A stretch of DNA of 64,000 nt, taken from contig CAKAJK010000008.1 of the NCBI GenBank assembly GCA_916610825.1, positions 274,857 to 338,856 on the forward strand. The letters are read 5' to 3'. Positions 38,301 through 49,823 of this stretch are shown here, piece after piece. The notes below the pieces were generated by a model. That model worked only from the letters and a program-made list of their open reading frames with translations. It was not told where the DNA came from and searched no databases. Origin of the DNA: Haliclystus octoradiatus. Lineage: Eukaryota; Cnidaria; Staurozoa; Stauromedusae; Haliclystidae. Position 1 is the first letter of the stretch. Each line of letters begins with the position of its first letter. Both the position numbers and the translations under genes were made by a program.

Positions 38301-41243
38301 TAAACTTTTGAGAACATTATTCTTGTTCAGAATTTTGCACTGATTCCAAATATACTATTTGTGAAACGATTACGCCATTATAACTCGAGAAATTGTTGTT
38401 TTAGTTTGACGTACAAAACTTTGTTAAAATTCGAAATTTCAAAACTGTACATTTTAAACTTTTGAGAACATTTTTCTTGTTCAGAATTTTGCACTGATTC
38501 CAAATATACTATTTGTGAAATGATTGCTCAACTATAACTCGAGTAATTCGTGTTTGAAGATTTCCTTTGTTTAAAGTTGAAAATTTGAAACTGTAAAATA
38601 GAAGTTTTGAATACAATATTCTTGTTCAGAATTTTTCACTGATTCCAAATATACTACTTGTGAAACGATTACGCCAATATAACTCGAGAAATTGTTGTTT
38701 TAGTTTGACGTACAAAACTTTCTTAAAATTCGAAATTTCAAAACTGTACATTTTAAACTTTTGAGAACATTATTCTTGTTCAGAATTTTGCACTGATTCC
38801 AAATATACTATTTGTGAAACGATTACGCCATTATAACTCGAGAAATTGTTGTTTTAGTTTTACGTACAAAACTTTGTTAAAATTCGAAATTTCAAAACTG
38901 TACATTTTAAACTTTTGAGAACATTTTTCTTGTTCAGAATTTTGCACTGATTCCAAATATACTATTTGTGAAATGATTGCTCAACTATAACTCGAGTAAT
39001 TCGTGTTTGAAGATTTCCTTTGTTTAAAGTTGAAAATTTGAAACTGTAAAATAGAAGTTTTGAATACAATATTCTTGTTCAGAATTTTTCACTGATTCCA
39101 AATATACTACTTGTGAAACGATTACGCCATTATAACTCGAGAAATTGTTGTTTTAGTTTGACGTACAAAACTTTCTTAAAATTCGAAATTTCAAAACTGT
39201 ACATTTTAAACTTTTGAGAACATTATTCTTGTTCAGAATTTTGCACTGATTCCAAATATACTATTTGTGAAATGATTGCTCAACTATAACTCGAGTAATT
39301 CGTGTTTGAAGATTTCCTTTGTTTAAAGTTGAAAATTTGAAACTGTAAAATAGAAGTTTTGAATACAATATTCTTGTTCAGAATTTTTCACTGATTCCAA
39401 ATATACTACTTGTGAAACGATTACGCCATTATAACTCGAGAAATTGTTGTTTTAGTTTGACGTACAAAACTTTGTTAAAATTCGAAATTTCAAAACTGTG
39501 CATTGTAAACTTTTGAGAACATTATTCTTGTTCAGAATTTTGCACTGATTCCAAATATACTATTTGTGAAACGATTACGCCATTATAACTCGAGAAATTG
39601 TTGTTTTAGTTTTACGTACAAAACTTTGTTAAAATTCGAAATTTCAAAACTGTACATTTTAAACTTTTGAGAACATTATTCTTGTTCAGAATTTTGCACT
39701 GATTCCAAATATACTATTTGTGAAACGATTACGCCATTATAACTCGAGAAATTGTTGTTTTAGTTTTACGTACAAAACTTTGTTAAAATTCGAAATTTCA
39801 AAACTGTACATTTTAAACTTTTGAGAACATTTTTCTTGTTCAGAATTTTGCACTGATTCCAAATATACTATTTGTGAAATGATTGCTCAACTATAACTCG
39901 AGTAATTCGTGTTTGAAGATTTCCTTTGTTTAAAGTTGAAAATTTGAAACTGTAAAATAGAAGTTTTGAATACAATATTCTTGTTCAGAATTTTTCACTG
40001 ATTCCAAATATACTACTTGTGAAACGATTACGCCATTATAACTCGAGAAATTGTTGTTTTAGTTTGACGTACAAAACTTTCTTAAAATTCGAAATTTCAA
40101 AACTGTACATTTTAAACTTTTGAGAACATTATTCTTGTTCAGAATTTTGCACTGATTCCAAATATACTATTTGTGAAATGATTGCTCAACTATAACTCGA
40201 GTAATTCGTGTTTGAAGATTTCCTTTGTTTAAAGTTGAAAATTTGAAACTGTAAAATAGAAGTTTTGAATACAATATTCTTGTTCAGAATTTTTCACTGA
40301 TTCCAAATATACTACTTGTGAAACGATTACGCCATTATAACTCGAGAAATTGTTGTTTTAGTTTGACGTACAAAACTTTGTTAAAATTCGAAATTTCAAA
40401 ACTGTGCATTGTAAACTTTTGAGAACATTATTCTTGTTCAGAATTTTGCACTGATTCCAAATATACTATTTGTGAAACGATTACGCCATTATAACTCGAG
40501 AAATTGTTGTTTTAGTTTTACGTACAAAACTTTGTTAAAATTCGAAATTTCAAAACTGTACATTTTAAACTTTTGAGAACATTATTCTTGTTCAGAATTT
40601 TGCACTGATTCCAAATATACTATTTGTGAAACGATTACGCCATTATAACTCGAGAAATTGTTGTTTTAGTTTTACGTACAAAACTTTGTTAAAATTCGAA
40701 ATTTCAAAACTGTACATTTTAAACTTTTGAGAACATTTTTCTTGTTCAGAATTTTGCACTGATTCCAAATATACTATTTGTGAAATGATTGCTCAACTAT
40801 AACTCGAGTAATTCGTGTTTGAAGATTTCCTTTGTTTAAAGTTGAAAATTTGAAACTGTAAAATAGAAGTTTTGAATACAATATTCTTGTTCAGAATTTT
40901 TCACTGATTCCAAATATACTACTTGTGAAACGATTACGCCATTATAACTCGAGAAATTGTTGTTTTAGTTTGACGTACAAAACTTTCTTAAAATTCGAAA
41001 TTTCAAAACTGTACATTTTAAACTTTTGAGAACATTATTCTTGTTCAGAATTTTGCACTGATTCCAAATATACTATTTGTGAAATGATTGCTCAACTATA
41101 ACTCGAGTAATTCGTGTTTGAAGATTTCCTTTGTTTAAAGTTGAAAATTTGAAACTGTAAAATAGAAGTTTTGAATACAATATTCTTGTTCAGAATTTTT
41201 CACTGATTCCAAATATACTACTTGTGAAACGATTACGCCATTA
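35364..41243 (+). repeat. 2863-bp tandem duplication and 906-bp hexamers
   Basis: 35364-38226 (A4 A1 B3 A6 A5 B3 A6 B3 | A4 A5 A5 B3 A6 B3 | A4 A5 B3 A6 B3) is followed from 38227 by the same first fourteen monomers, an offset of 2863 bp. Both copies carry the private mark GCCAATATAAC (near 35812 and 38675). The 906-bp hexamer A4 A5 A5 B3 A6 B3, in which the first A5 has ACATTATT, lies at 36569, 39432 and 40338, the last two in tandem. The A6 at 37176 unusually has ACATTTTTC. Confidence 0.87.
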
Positions 41244-44200
41244 TAACTCGAGAAATTGTTGTTTTAGTTTGACGTACAAAACTTTGTTAAAATTCGAAAT
41301 TTCAAAACTGTGCATTGTAAACTTTTGAGAACATTATTCTTGTTCAGAATTTTGCACTGATTCCAAATATACTATTTGTGAAACGATTACGCCATTATAA
41401 CTCGAGAAATTGTTGTTTTAGTTTTACGTACAAAACTTTGTTAAAATTCGAAATTTCAAAACTGTACATTTTAAACTTTTGAGAACATTTTTCTTGTTCA
41501 GAATTTTGCACTGATTCCAAATATACTATTTGTGAAATGATTGCTCAACTATAACTCGAGTAATTCGTGTTTGAAGATTTCCTTTGTTTAAAGTTGAAAA
41601 TTTGAAACTGTAAAATAGAAGTTTTGAATACAATATTCTTGTTCAGAATTTTTCACTGATTCCAAATATACTACTTGTGAAACGATTACGCCATTATAAC
41701 TCGAGAAATTGTTGTTTTAGTTTGACGTACAAAACTTTCTTAAAATTCGAAATTTCAAAACTGTACATTTTAAACTTTTGAGAACATTATTCTTGTTCAG
41801 AATTTTGCACTGATTCCAAATATACTATTTGTGAAATGATTGCTCAACTATAACTCGAGTAATTCGTGTTTGAAGATTTCCTTTGTTTAAAGTTGAAAAT
41901 TTGAAACTGTAAAATAGAAGTTTTGAATACAATATTCTTGTTCAGAATTTTTCACTGATTCCAAATATACTACTTGTGAAACGATTACGCCATTATAACT
42001 CGAGAAATTGTTGTTTTAGTTTGACGTACAAAACTTTGTTAAAATTCGAAATTTCAAAACTGTGCATTGTAAACTTTTGAGAACATTATTCTTGTTCAGA
42101 ATTTTGCACTGATTCCAAATATACTATTTGTGAAACGATTACGCCATTATAACTCGAGAAATTGTTGTTTTAGTTTGACGTACAAAACTTTGTTAAAATT
42201 CGAAATTTCAAAACTGTACATTTTAAACTTTTGAGAACATTATTCTTGTTCAGAATTTTGCACTGATTCCAAATATACTATTTGTGAAATGATTGCTCAA
42301 CTATAACTCGAGTAATTCGTGTTTGAAGATTTCCTTTGTTTAAAGTTGAAAATTTGAAACTGTAAAATAGAAGTTTTGAATACAATATTCTTGTTCAGAA
42401 TTTTTCACTGATTCCAAATATACTACTTGTGAAACGATTACGCCATTATAACTCGAGAAATTGTTGTTTTAGTTTGACGTACAAAACTTTGTTAAAATTC
42501 GAAATTTCAAAACTGTGCATTGTAAACTTTTGAGAACATTATTCTTGTTCAGAATTTTGCACTGATTCCAAATATACTATTTGTGAAACGATTACGCCAT
42601 TATAACTCGAGAAATTGTTGTTTTAGTTTTACGTACAAAACTTTGTTAAAATTCGAAATTTCAAAACTGTACATTTTAAACTTTTGAGAACATTTTTCTT
42701 GTTCAGAATTTTGCACTGATTCCAAATATACTATTTGTGAAATGATTGCTCAACTATAACTCGAGTAATTCGTGTTTGAAGATTTCCTTTGTTTAAAGTT
42801 GAAAATTTGAAACTGTAAAATAGAAGTTTTGAATACAATATTCTTGTTCAGAATTTTTCACTGATTCCAAATATACTACTTGTGAAACGATTACGCCATT
42901 ATAACTCGAGAAATTGTTGTTTTAGTTTGACGTACAAAACTTTCTTAAAATTCGAAATTTCAAAACTGTACATTTTAAACTTTTGAGAACATTATTCTTG
43001 TTCAGAATTTTGCACTGATTCCAAATATACTATTTGTGAAATGATTGCTCAACTATAACTCGAGTAATTCGTGTTTGAAGATTTCCTTTGTTTAAAGTTG
43101 AAAATTTGAAACTGTAAAATAGAAGTTTTGAATACAATATTCTTGTTCAGAATTTTTCACTGATTCCAAATATACTACTTGTGAAACGATTACGCCATTA
43201 TAACTCGAGAAATTGTTGTTTTAGTTTGACGTACAAAACTTTGTTAAAATTCGAAATTTCAAAACTGTGCATTGTAAACTTTTGAGAACATTATTCTTGT
43301 TCAGAATTTTGCACTGATTCCAAATATACTATTTGTGAAACGATTACGCCATTATAACTCGAGAAATTGTTGTTTTAGTTTTACGTACAAAACTTTGTTA
43401 AAATTCGAAATTTCAAAACTGTACATTTTAAACTTTTGAGAACATTTTTCTTGTTCAGAATTTTGCACTGATTCCAAATATACTATTTGTGAAATGATTG
43501 CTCAACTATAACTCGAGTAATTCGTGTTTGAAGATTTCCTTTGTTTAAAGTTGAAAATTTGAAACTGTAAAATAGAAGTTTTGAATACAATATTCTTGTT
43601 CAGAATTTTTCACTGATTCCAAATATACTACTTGTGAAACGATTACGCCATTATAACTCGAGAAATTGTTGTTTTAGTTTGACGTACAAAACTTTCTTAA
43701 AATTCGAAATTTCAAAACTGTACATTTTAAACTTTTGAGAACATTATTCTTGTTCAGAATTTTGCACTGATTCCAAATATACTATTTGTGAAATGATTGC
43801 TCAATTATAACTCGAGTAATTCGTGTTTGAAGATTTCCTTTGTTTAAAGTTGAAAATTTGAAACTGTAAAATAGAAGTTTTGAATACAATATTCTTGTTC
43901 AGAATTTTTCACTGATTCCAAATATACTACTTGTGAAACGATTACGCCATTATAACTCGAGAAATTGTTGTTTTAGTTTGACGTACAAAATATTGTTAAA
44001 ATTCGAAATTTCAAAACTGTGCATTGTAAACTTTTGAGAACATTATTCTTGTTCAGAATTTTGCACTGATTCCAAATATACTATTTGTGAAACGATTACG
44101 CCATTATAACTCGAGAAATTGTTGTTTTAGTTTGACGTACAAAACTTTGTTAAAATTCGAAATTTCAAAACTGTACATTTTAAACTTTTGAGAACATTTT

Positions 44201-47200
44201 TCTTGTTCAGAATTTTGCACTGATTCCAAATATACTATTTGTGAAATGATTGCTCAACTATAACTCGAGTAATTCGTGTTTGAAGATTTCCTTTGTTTAA
44301 AGTTGAAAATTTGAAACTGTAAAATAGAAGTTTTGAATACAATATTCTTGTTCAGAATTTTTCACTGATTCCAAATATACTACTTGTGAAACGATTATGC
44401 CATTATAACTCGAGAAATTGTTGTTTTAGTTTGACGTACAAAACTTTGTTAAAATTCGAAATTTCAAAACTGTGCATTGTAAACTTTTGAGAACATTATT
44501 CTTGTTCAGAATTTTGCACTGATTCCAAATATACTATTTGTGAAACGATTACGCCATTATAACTCGAGAAATTGTTGTTTTAATTTTACGTACAAAACTT
44601 TGTTAAAATTCGAAATTTCAAAACTGTACATTTTAAACTTTTGAGAACATTTTTCTTGTTCAGAATTTTGCACTGATTCCAAATATACTATTTGTGAAAT
44701 GATTGCTCAACTATAACTCGAGTAATTCGTGTTTGAAGATTTCCTTTGTTTAAAGTTGAAAATTTGAAACTGTAAAATAGAAGTTTTGAATACAATATTC
44801 TTGTTCAGAATTTTTCACTGATTCCAAATATACTACTTGTGAAACGATTACGCCATTATAACTCGAGAAATTGTTGTTTTAGTTTGACGTACAAAACTTT
44901 CTTAAAATTCGAAATTTCAAAACTGTACATTTTAAACTTTTGAGAACATTATTCTTGTTCAGAATTTTGCACTGATTCCAAATATACTATTTGTGAAATG
45001 ATTGCTCAACTATAACTCGAGTAATTCGTGTTTGAAGATTTCCTTTGTTTAAAGTTGAAAATTTGAAACTGTAAAATAGAAGTTTTGAATACAATATTCT
45101 TGTTCAGAATTTTTCACTGATTCCAAATATACTACTTGTGAAACGATTACGCCATTATAACTCGAGAAATTGTTGTTTTAGTTTGACGTACAAAACTTTG
45201 TTAAAATTCGAAATTTCAAAACTGTGCATTGTAAACTTTTGAGAACATTATTCTTGTTCAGAATTTTGCACTGATTCCAAATATACTATTTGTGAAACGA
45301 TTACGCCATTATAACTCGAGAAATTGTTGTTTTAGTTTGACGTACAAAACTTTGTTAAAATTCGAAATTTCAAAACTGTACATTTTAAACTTTTGAGAAC
45401 ATTTTTCTTGTTCAGAATTTTGCACTGATTCCAAATATACTATTTGTGAAATGATTGCTCAACTATAACTCGAGTAATTCGTGTTTGAAGATTTCCTTTG
45501 TTTAAAGTTGAAAATTTGAAACTGTAAAATAGAAGTTTTGAATACAATATTCTTGTTCAGAATTTTTCACTGATTCCAAATATACTATTTGTGAAACGAT
45601 TACGCCATTATAACTCGAGAAATTGTTGTTTTAGTTTGACGTACAAAACTTTGTTAAAATTCGAAATTTCAAAACTGTACATTTTAAACTTTTGAGAACA
45701 TTTTTCTTGTTCAGAATTTTGCACTGATTCCAAATATACTATTTGTGAAATGATTGCTCAACTATAACTCGAGTAATTCGTGTTTGAAGATTTCCTTTGT
45801 TTAAAGTTGAAAATTTGAAACTGTAAAATAGAAGTTTTGAATACAATATTCTTGTTCAGAATTTTTCACTGATTCCAAATATACTACTTGTGAAACGATT
45901 ACGCCATTATAACTCGAGAAATTGTTGTTTTAGTTTGACGTACAAAACTTTCTTAAAATTCGAAATTTCAAAACTGTACATTTTAAACTTTTGAGAACAT
46001 TATTCTTGTTCAGAATTTTGCACTGATTCCAAATATACTATTTGTGAAATGATTGCTCAACTATAACTCGAGTAATTCGTGTTTGAAGATTTCCTTTGTT
46101 TAAAGTTGAAAATTTGAAACTGTAAAATAGAAGTTTTGAATACAATATTCTTGTTCAGAATTTTTCACTGATTCCAAATATACTACTTGTGAAACGATTA
46201 CGCCATTATAACTCGAGAAATTGTTGTTTTAGTTTGACGTACAAAACTTTGTTAAAATTCGAAATTTCAAAACTGTGCATTGTAAACTTTTGAGAACATT
46301 ATTCTTGTTCAGAATTTTGCACTGATTCCAAATATACTATTTGTGAAACGATTACGCCATTATAACTCGAGAAATTGTTGTTTTAGTTTTACGTACAAAA
46401 CTTTGTTAAAATTCGAAATTTCAAAACTGTACATTTTAAACTTTTGAGAACATTATTCTTGTTCAGAATTTTGCACTGATTCCAAATATACTATTTGTGA
46501 AACGATTACGCCATTATAACTCGAGAAATTGTTGTTTTAGTTTTACGTACAAAACTTTGTTAAAATTCGAAATTTCAAAACTGTACATTTTAAACTTTTG
46601 AGAACATTTTTCTTGTTCAGAATTTTGCACTGATTCCAAATATACTATTTGTGAAATGATTGCTCAACTATAACTCGAGTAATTCGTGTTTGAAGATTTC
46701 CTTTGTTTAAAGTTGAAAATTTGAAACTGTAAAATAGAAGTTTTGAATACAATATTCTTGTTCAGAATTTTTCACTGATTCCAAATATACTACTTGTGAA
46801 ACGATTACGCCATTATAACTCGAGAAATTGTTGTTTTAGTTTGACGTACAAAACTTTGTTAAAATTCGAAATTTCAAAACTGTGCATTGTAAACTTTTGA
46901 GAACATTATTCTTGTTCAGAATTTTGCACTGATTCCAAATATACTATTTGTGAAACGATTACGCCATTATAACTCGAGAAATTGTTGTTTTAGTTTTACG
47001 TACAAAACTTTGTTAAAATTCGAAATTTCAAAACTGTACATTTTAAACTTTTGAGAACATTATTCTTGTTCAGAATTTTGCACTGATTCCAAATATACTA
47101 TTTGTGAAACGATTACGCCATTATAACTCGAGAAATTGTTGTTTTAGTTTTACGTACAAAACTTTGTTAAAATTCGAAATTTCAAAACTGTACATTTTAA

Positions 47201-48319
47201 ACTTTTGAGAACATTTTTCTTGTTCAGAATTTTGCACTGATTCCAAATATACTATTTGTGAAATGATTGCTCAACTATAACTCGAGTAATTCGTGTTTGA
47301 AGATTTCCTTTGTTTAAAGTTGAAAATTTGAAACTGTAAAATAGAAGTTTTGAATACAATATTCTTGTTCAGAATTTTTCACTGATTCCAAATATACTAC
47401 TTGTGAAACGATTACGCCATTATAACTCGAGAAATTGTTGTTTTAGTTTGACGTACAAAACTTTCTTAAAATTCGAAATTTCAAAACTGTACATTTTAAA
47501 CTTTTGAGAACATTATTCTTGTTCAGAATTTTGCACTGATTCCAAATATACTATTTGTGAAATGATTGCTCAACTATAACTCGAGTAATTCGTGTTTGAA
47601 GATTTCCTTTGTTTAAAGTTGAAAATTTGAAACTGTAAAATAGAAGTTTTGAATACAATATTCTTGTTCAGAATTTTTCACTGATTCCAAATATACTACT
47701 TGTGAAACGATTACGCCATTATAACTCGAGAAATTGTTGTTTTAGTTTTACGTACAAAACTTTGTTAAAATTCGAAATTTCAAAACTGTACATTTTAAAC
47801 TTTTGAGAACATTTTTCTTGTTCAGAATTTTGCACTGATTCCAAATATACTATTTGTGAAATGATTGCTCAACTATAACTCGAGTAATTCGTGTTTGAAG
47901 ATTTCCTTTGTTTAAAGTTGAAAATTTGAAACTGTAAAATAGAAGTTTTGAATACAATATTCTTGTTCAGAATTTTTCACTGATTCCAAATATACTACTT
48001 GTGAAACGATTACGCCATTATAACTCGAGAAATTGTTGTTTTAGTTTGACGTACAAAACTTTCTTAAAATTCGAAATTTCAAAACTGTACATTTTAAACT
48101 TTTGAGAACATTATTCTTGTTCAGAATTTTGCACTGATTCCAAATATACTATTTGTGAAATGATTGCTCAACTATAACTCGAGTAATTCGTGTTTGAAGA
48201 TTTCCTTTGTTTAAAGTTGAAAATTTGAAACTGTAAAATAGAAGTTTTGAATACAATATTCTTGTTCAGAATTTTTCACTGATTCCAAATATACTACTTG
48301 TGAAACGATTACGCCATTA

Positions 48320-48473
48320 TAACTCGAGAAATTGTTGTTTTAGTTTGACGTACAAAACTTTCTTAAAATTCGAAATTTCAAAACTGTGCATTGTAAACTT
48401 TTGAGAACATTATTCTTGTTCAGAATTTTGCACTGATTCCAAATATACTATTTGTGAAACGATTACGCCATTA
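48320..48473 (+). repeat. Hybrid monomer A6/A4
   Basis: The left half has the A6 mark CTTTCTTAAA (C at 48362) and the right half has the A4 mark GTGCATTGT (G at 48388). The switch therefore lies within 26 bp around TTCGAAATTTCAAAAC. It follows A6-B3 and precedes A1-B3, so a parent A6-B3-A4 run losing one 299-bp dimer would give this product. The same kind of hybrid occurs at 57480. Confidence 0.85.
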
Positions 48474-49524
48474 TAACTCGAGAAATTGTTGTTTTAGTTT
48501 GACGTACAAAACTTTGTTAAAATTCGAAATTTCAAAACTGTACATTTTAAACTTTTGAGAACATTATTCTTGTTCAGAATTTTGCACTGATTCCAAATAT
48601 ACTATTTGTGAAATGATTGCTCAACTATAACTCGAGTAATTCGTGTTTGAAGATTTCCTTTGTTTAAAGTTGAAAATTTGAAACTGTAAAATAGAAGTTT
48701 TGAATACAATATTCTTGTTCAGAATTTTTCACTGATTCCAAATATACTACTTGTGAAACGATTACGCCATTATAACTCGAGAAATTGTTGTTTTAGTTTG
48801 ACGTACAAAACTTTGTTAAAATTCGAAATTTCAAAACTGTGCATTGTAAACTTTTGAGAACATTATTCTTGTTCAGAATTTTGCACTGATTCCAAATATA
48901 CTATTTGTGAAACGATTACGCCATTATAACTCGAGAAATTGTTGTTTTAGTTTTACGTACAAAACTTTGTTAAAATTCGAAATTTCAAACCTGTACATTT
49001 TAAACTTTTGAGAACATTTTTCTTGTTCAGAATTTTGCACTGATTCCAAATATACTATTTGTGAAATGATTGCTCAACTATAACTCGAGTAATTCGTGTT
49101 TGAAGATTTCCTTTGTTTAAAGTTGAAAATTTGAAACTGTAAAATAGAAGTTTTGAATACAATATTCTTGTTCAGAATTTTTCACTGATTCCAAATATAC
49201 TACTTGTGAAACGATTACGCCATTATAACTCGAGAAATTGTTGTTTTAGTTTGACGTACAAAACTTTCTTAAAATTCGAAATTTCAAAACTTTACATTTT
49301 AAACTTTTGAGAACATTATTCTTGTTCAGAATTTTGCACTGATTCCAAATATACTATTTGTGAAATGATTGCTCAACTATAACTCGAGTAATTCGTGTTT
49401 GAAGATTTCCTTTGTTTAAAGTTGAAAATTTGAAACTGTAAAATAGAAGTTTTGAATACAATATTCTTGTTCAGAATTTTTCACTGATTCCAAATATACT
49501 ACTTGTGAAACGATTACGCCATTA

Positions 49525-49823
49525 TAACTCGAGAAATTGTTGTTTTAGTTTGACGTACAAAACTTTGTTAAAATTCGAAATTTCAAAACTGTGCATTGTA
49601 AACTTTTGAGAACATTATTCTTGTTCAGAATTTTGCACTGATTCCAAATATACTATTTGTGAAACGATTGCTCAACTATAACTCGAGTAATTCGTGTTTG
49701 AAGATTTCCTTTGTTTAAAGTTGAAAATTTGAAACTGTAAAATAGAAGTTTTGAATACAATATTCTTGTTCAGAATTTTTCACTGATTCCAAATATACTA
49801 CTTGTGAAATGATTACGCCATTA
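49525..49823 (+). repeat. A4-B3 pair with switched junction GAAACGATTGCTC
   Basis: A4 normally ends CGATTACGCC and is followed by an A. Here the joint reads ACGATTGCTC (C at 49665, G at 49670): it has the A-head first base and then the B head. The change falls inside the four bases GATT (49666-49669). Loss of one 154-bp A1 from an A4-A1-B3 run explains it. The following B3 ends AATGATTACGCC (T at 49810), the opposite combination, which may be a separate C-to-T change at a CpG. Confidence 0.82.
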
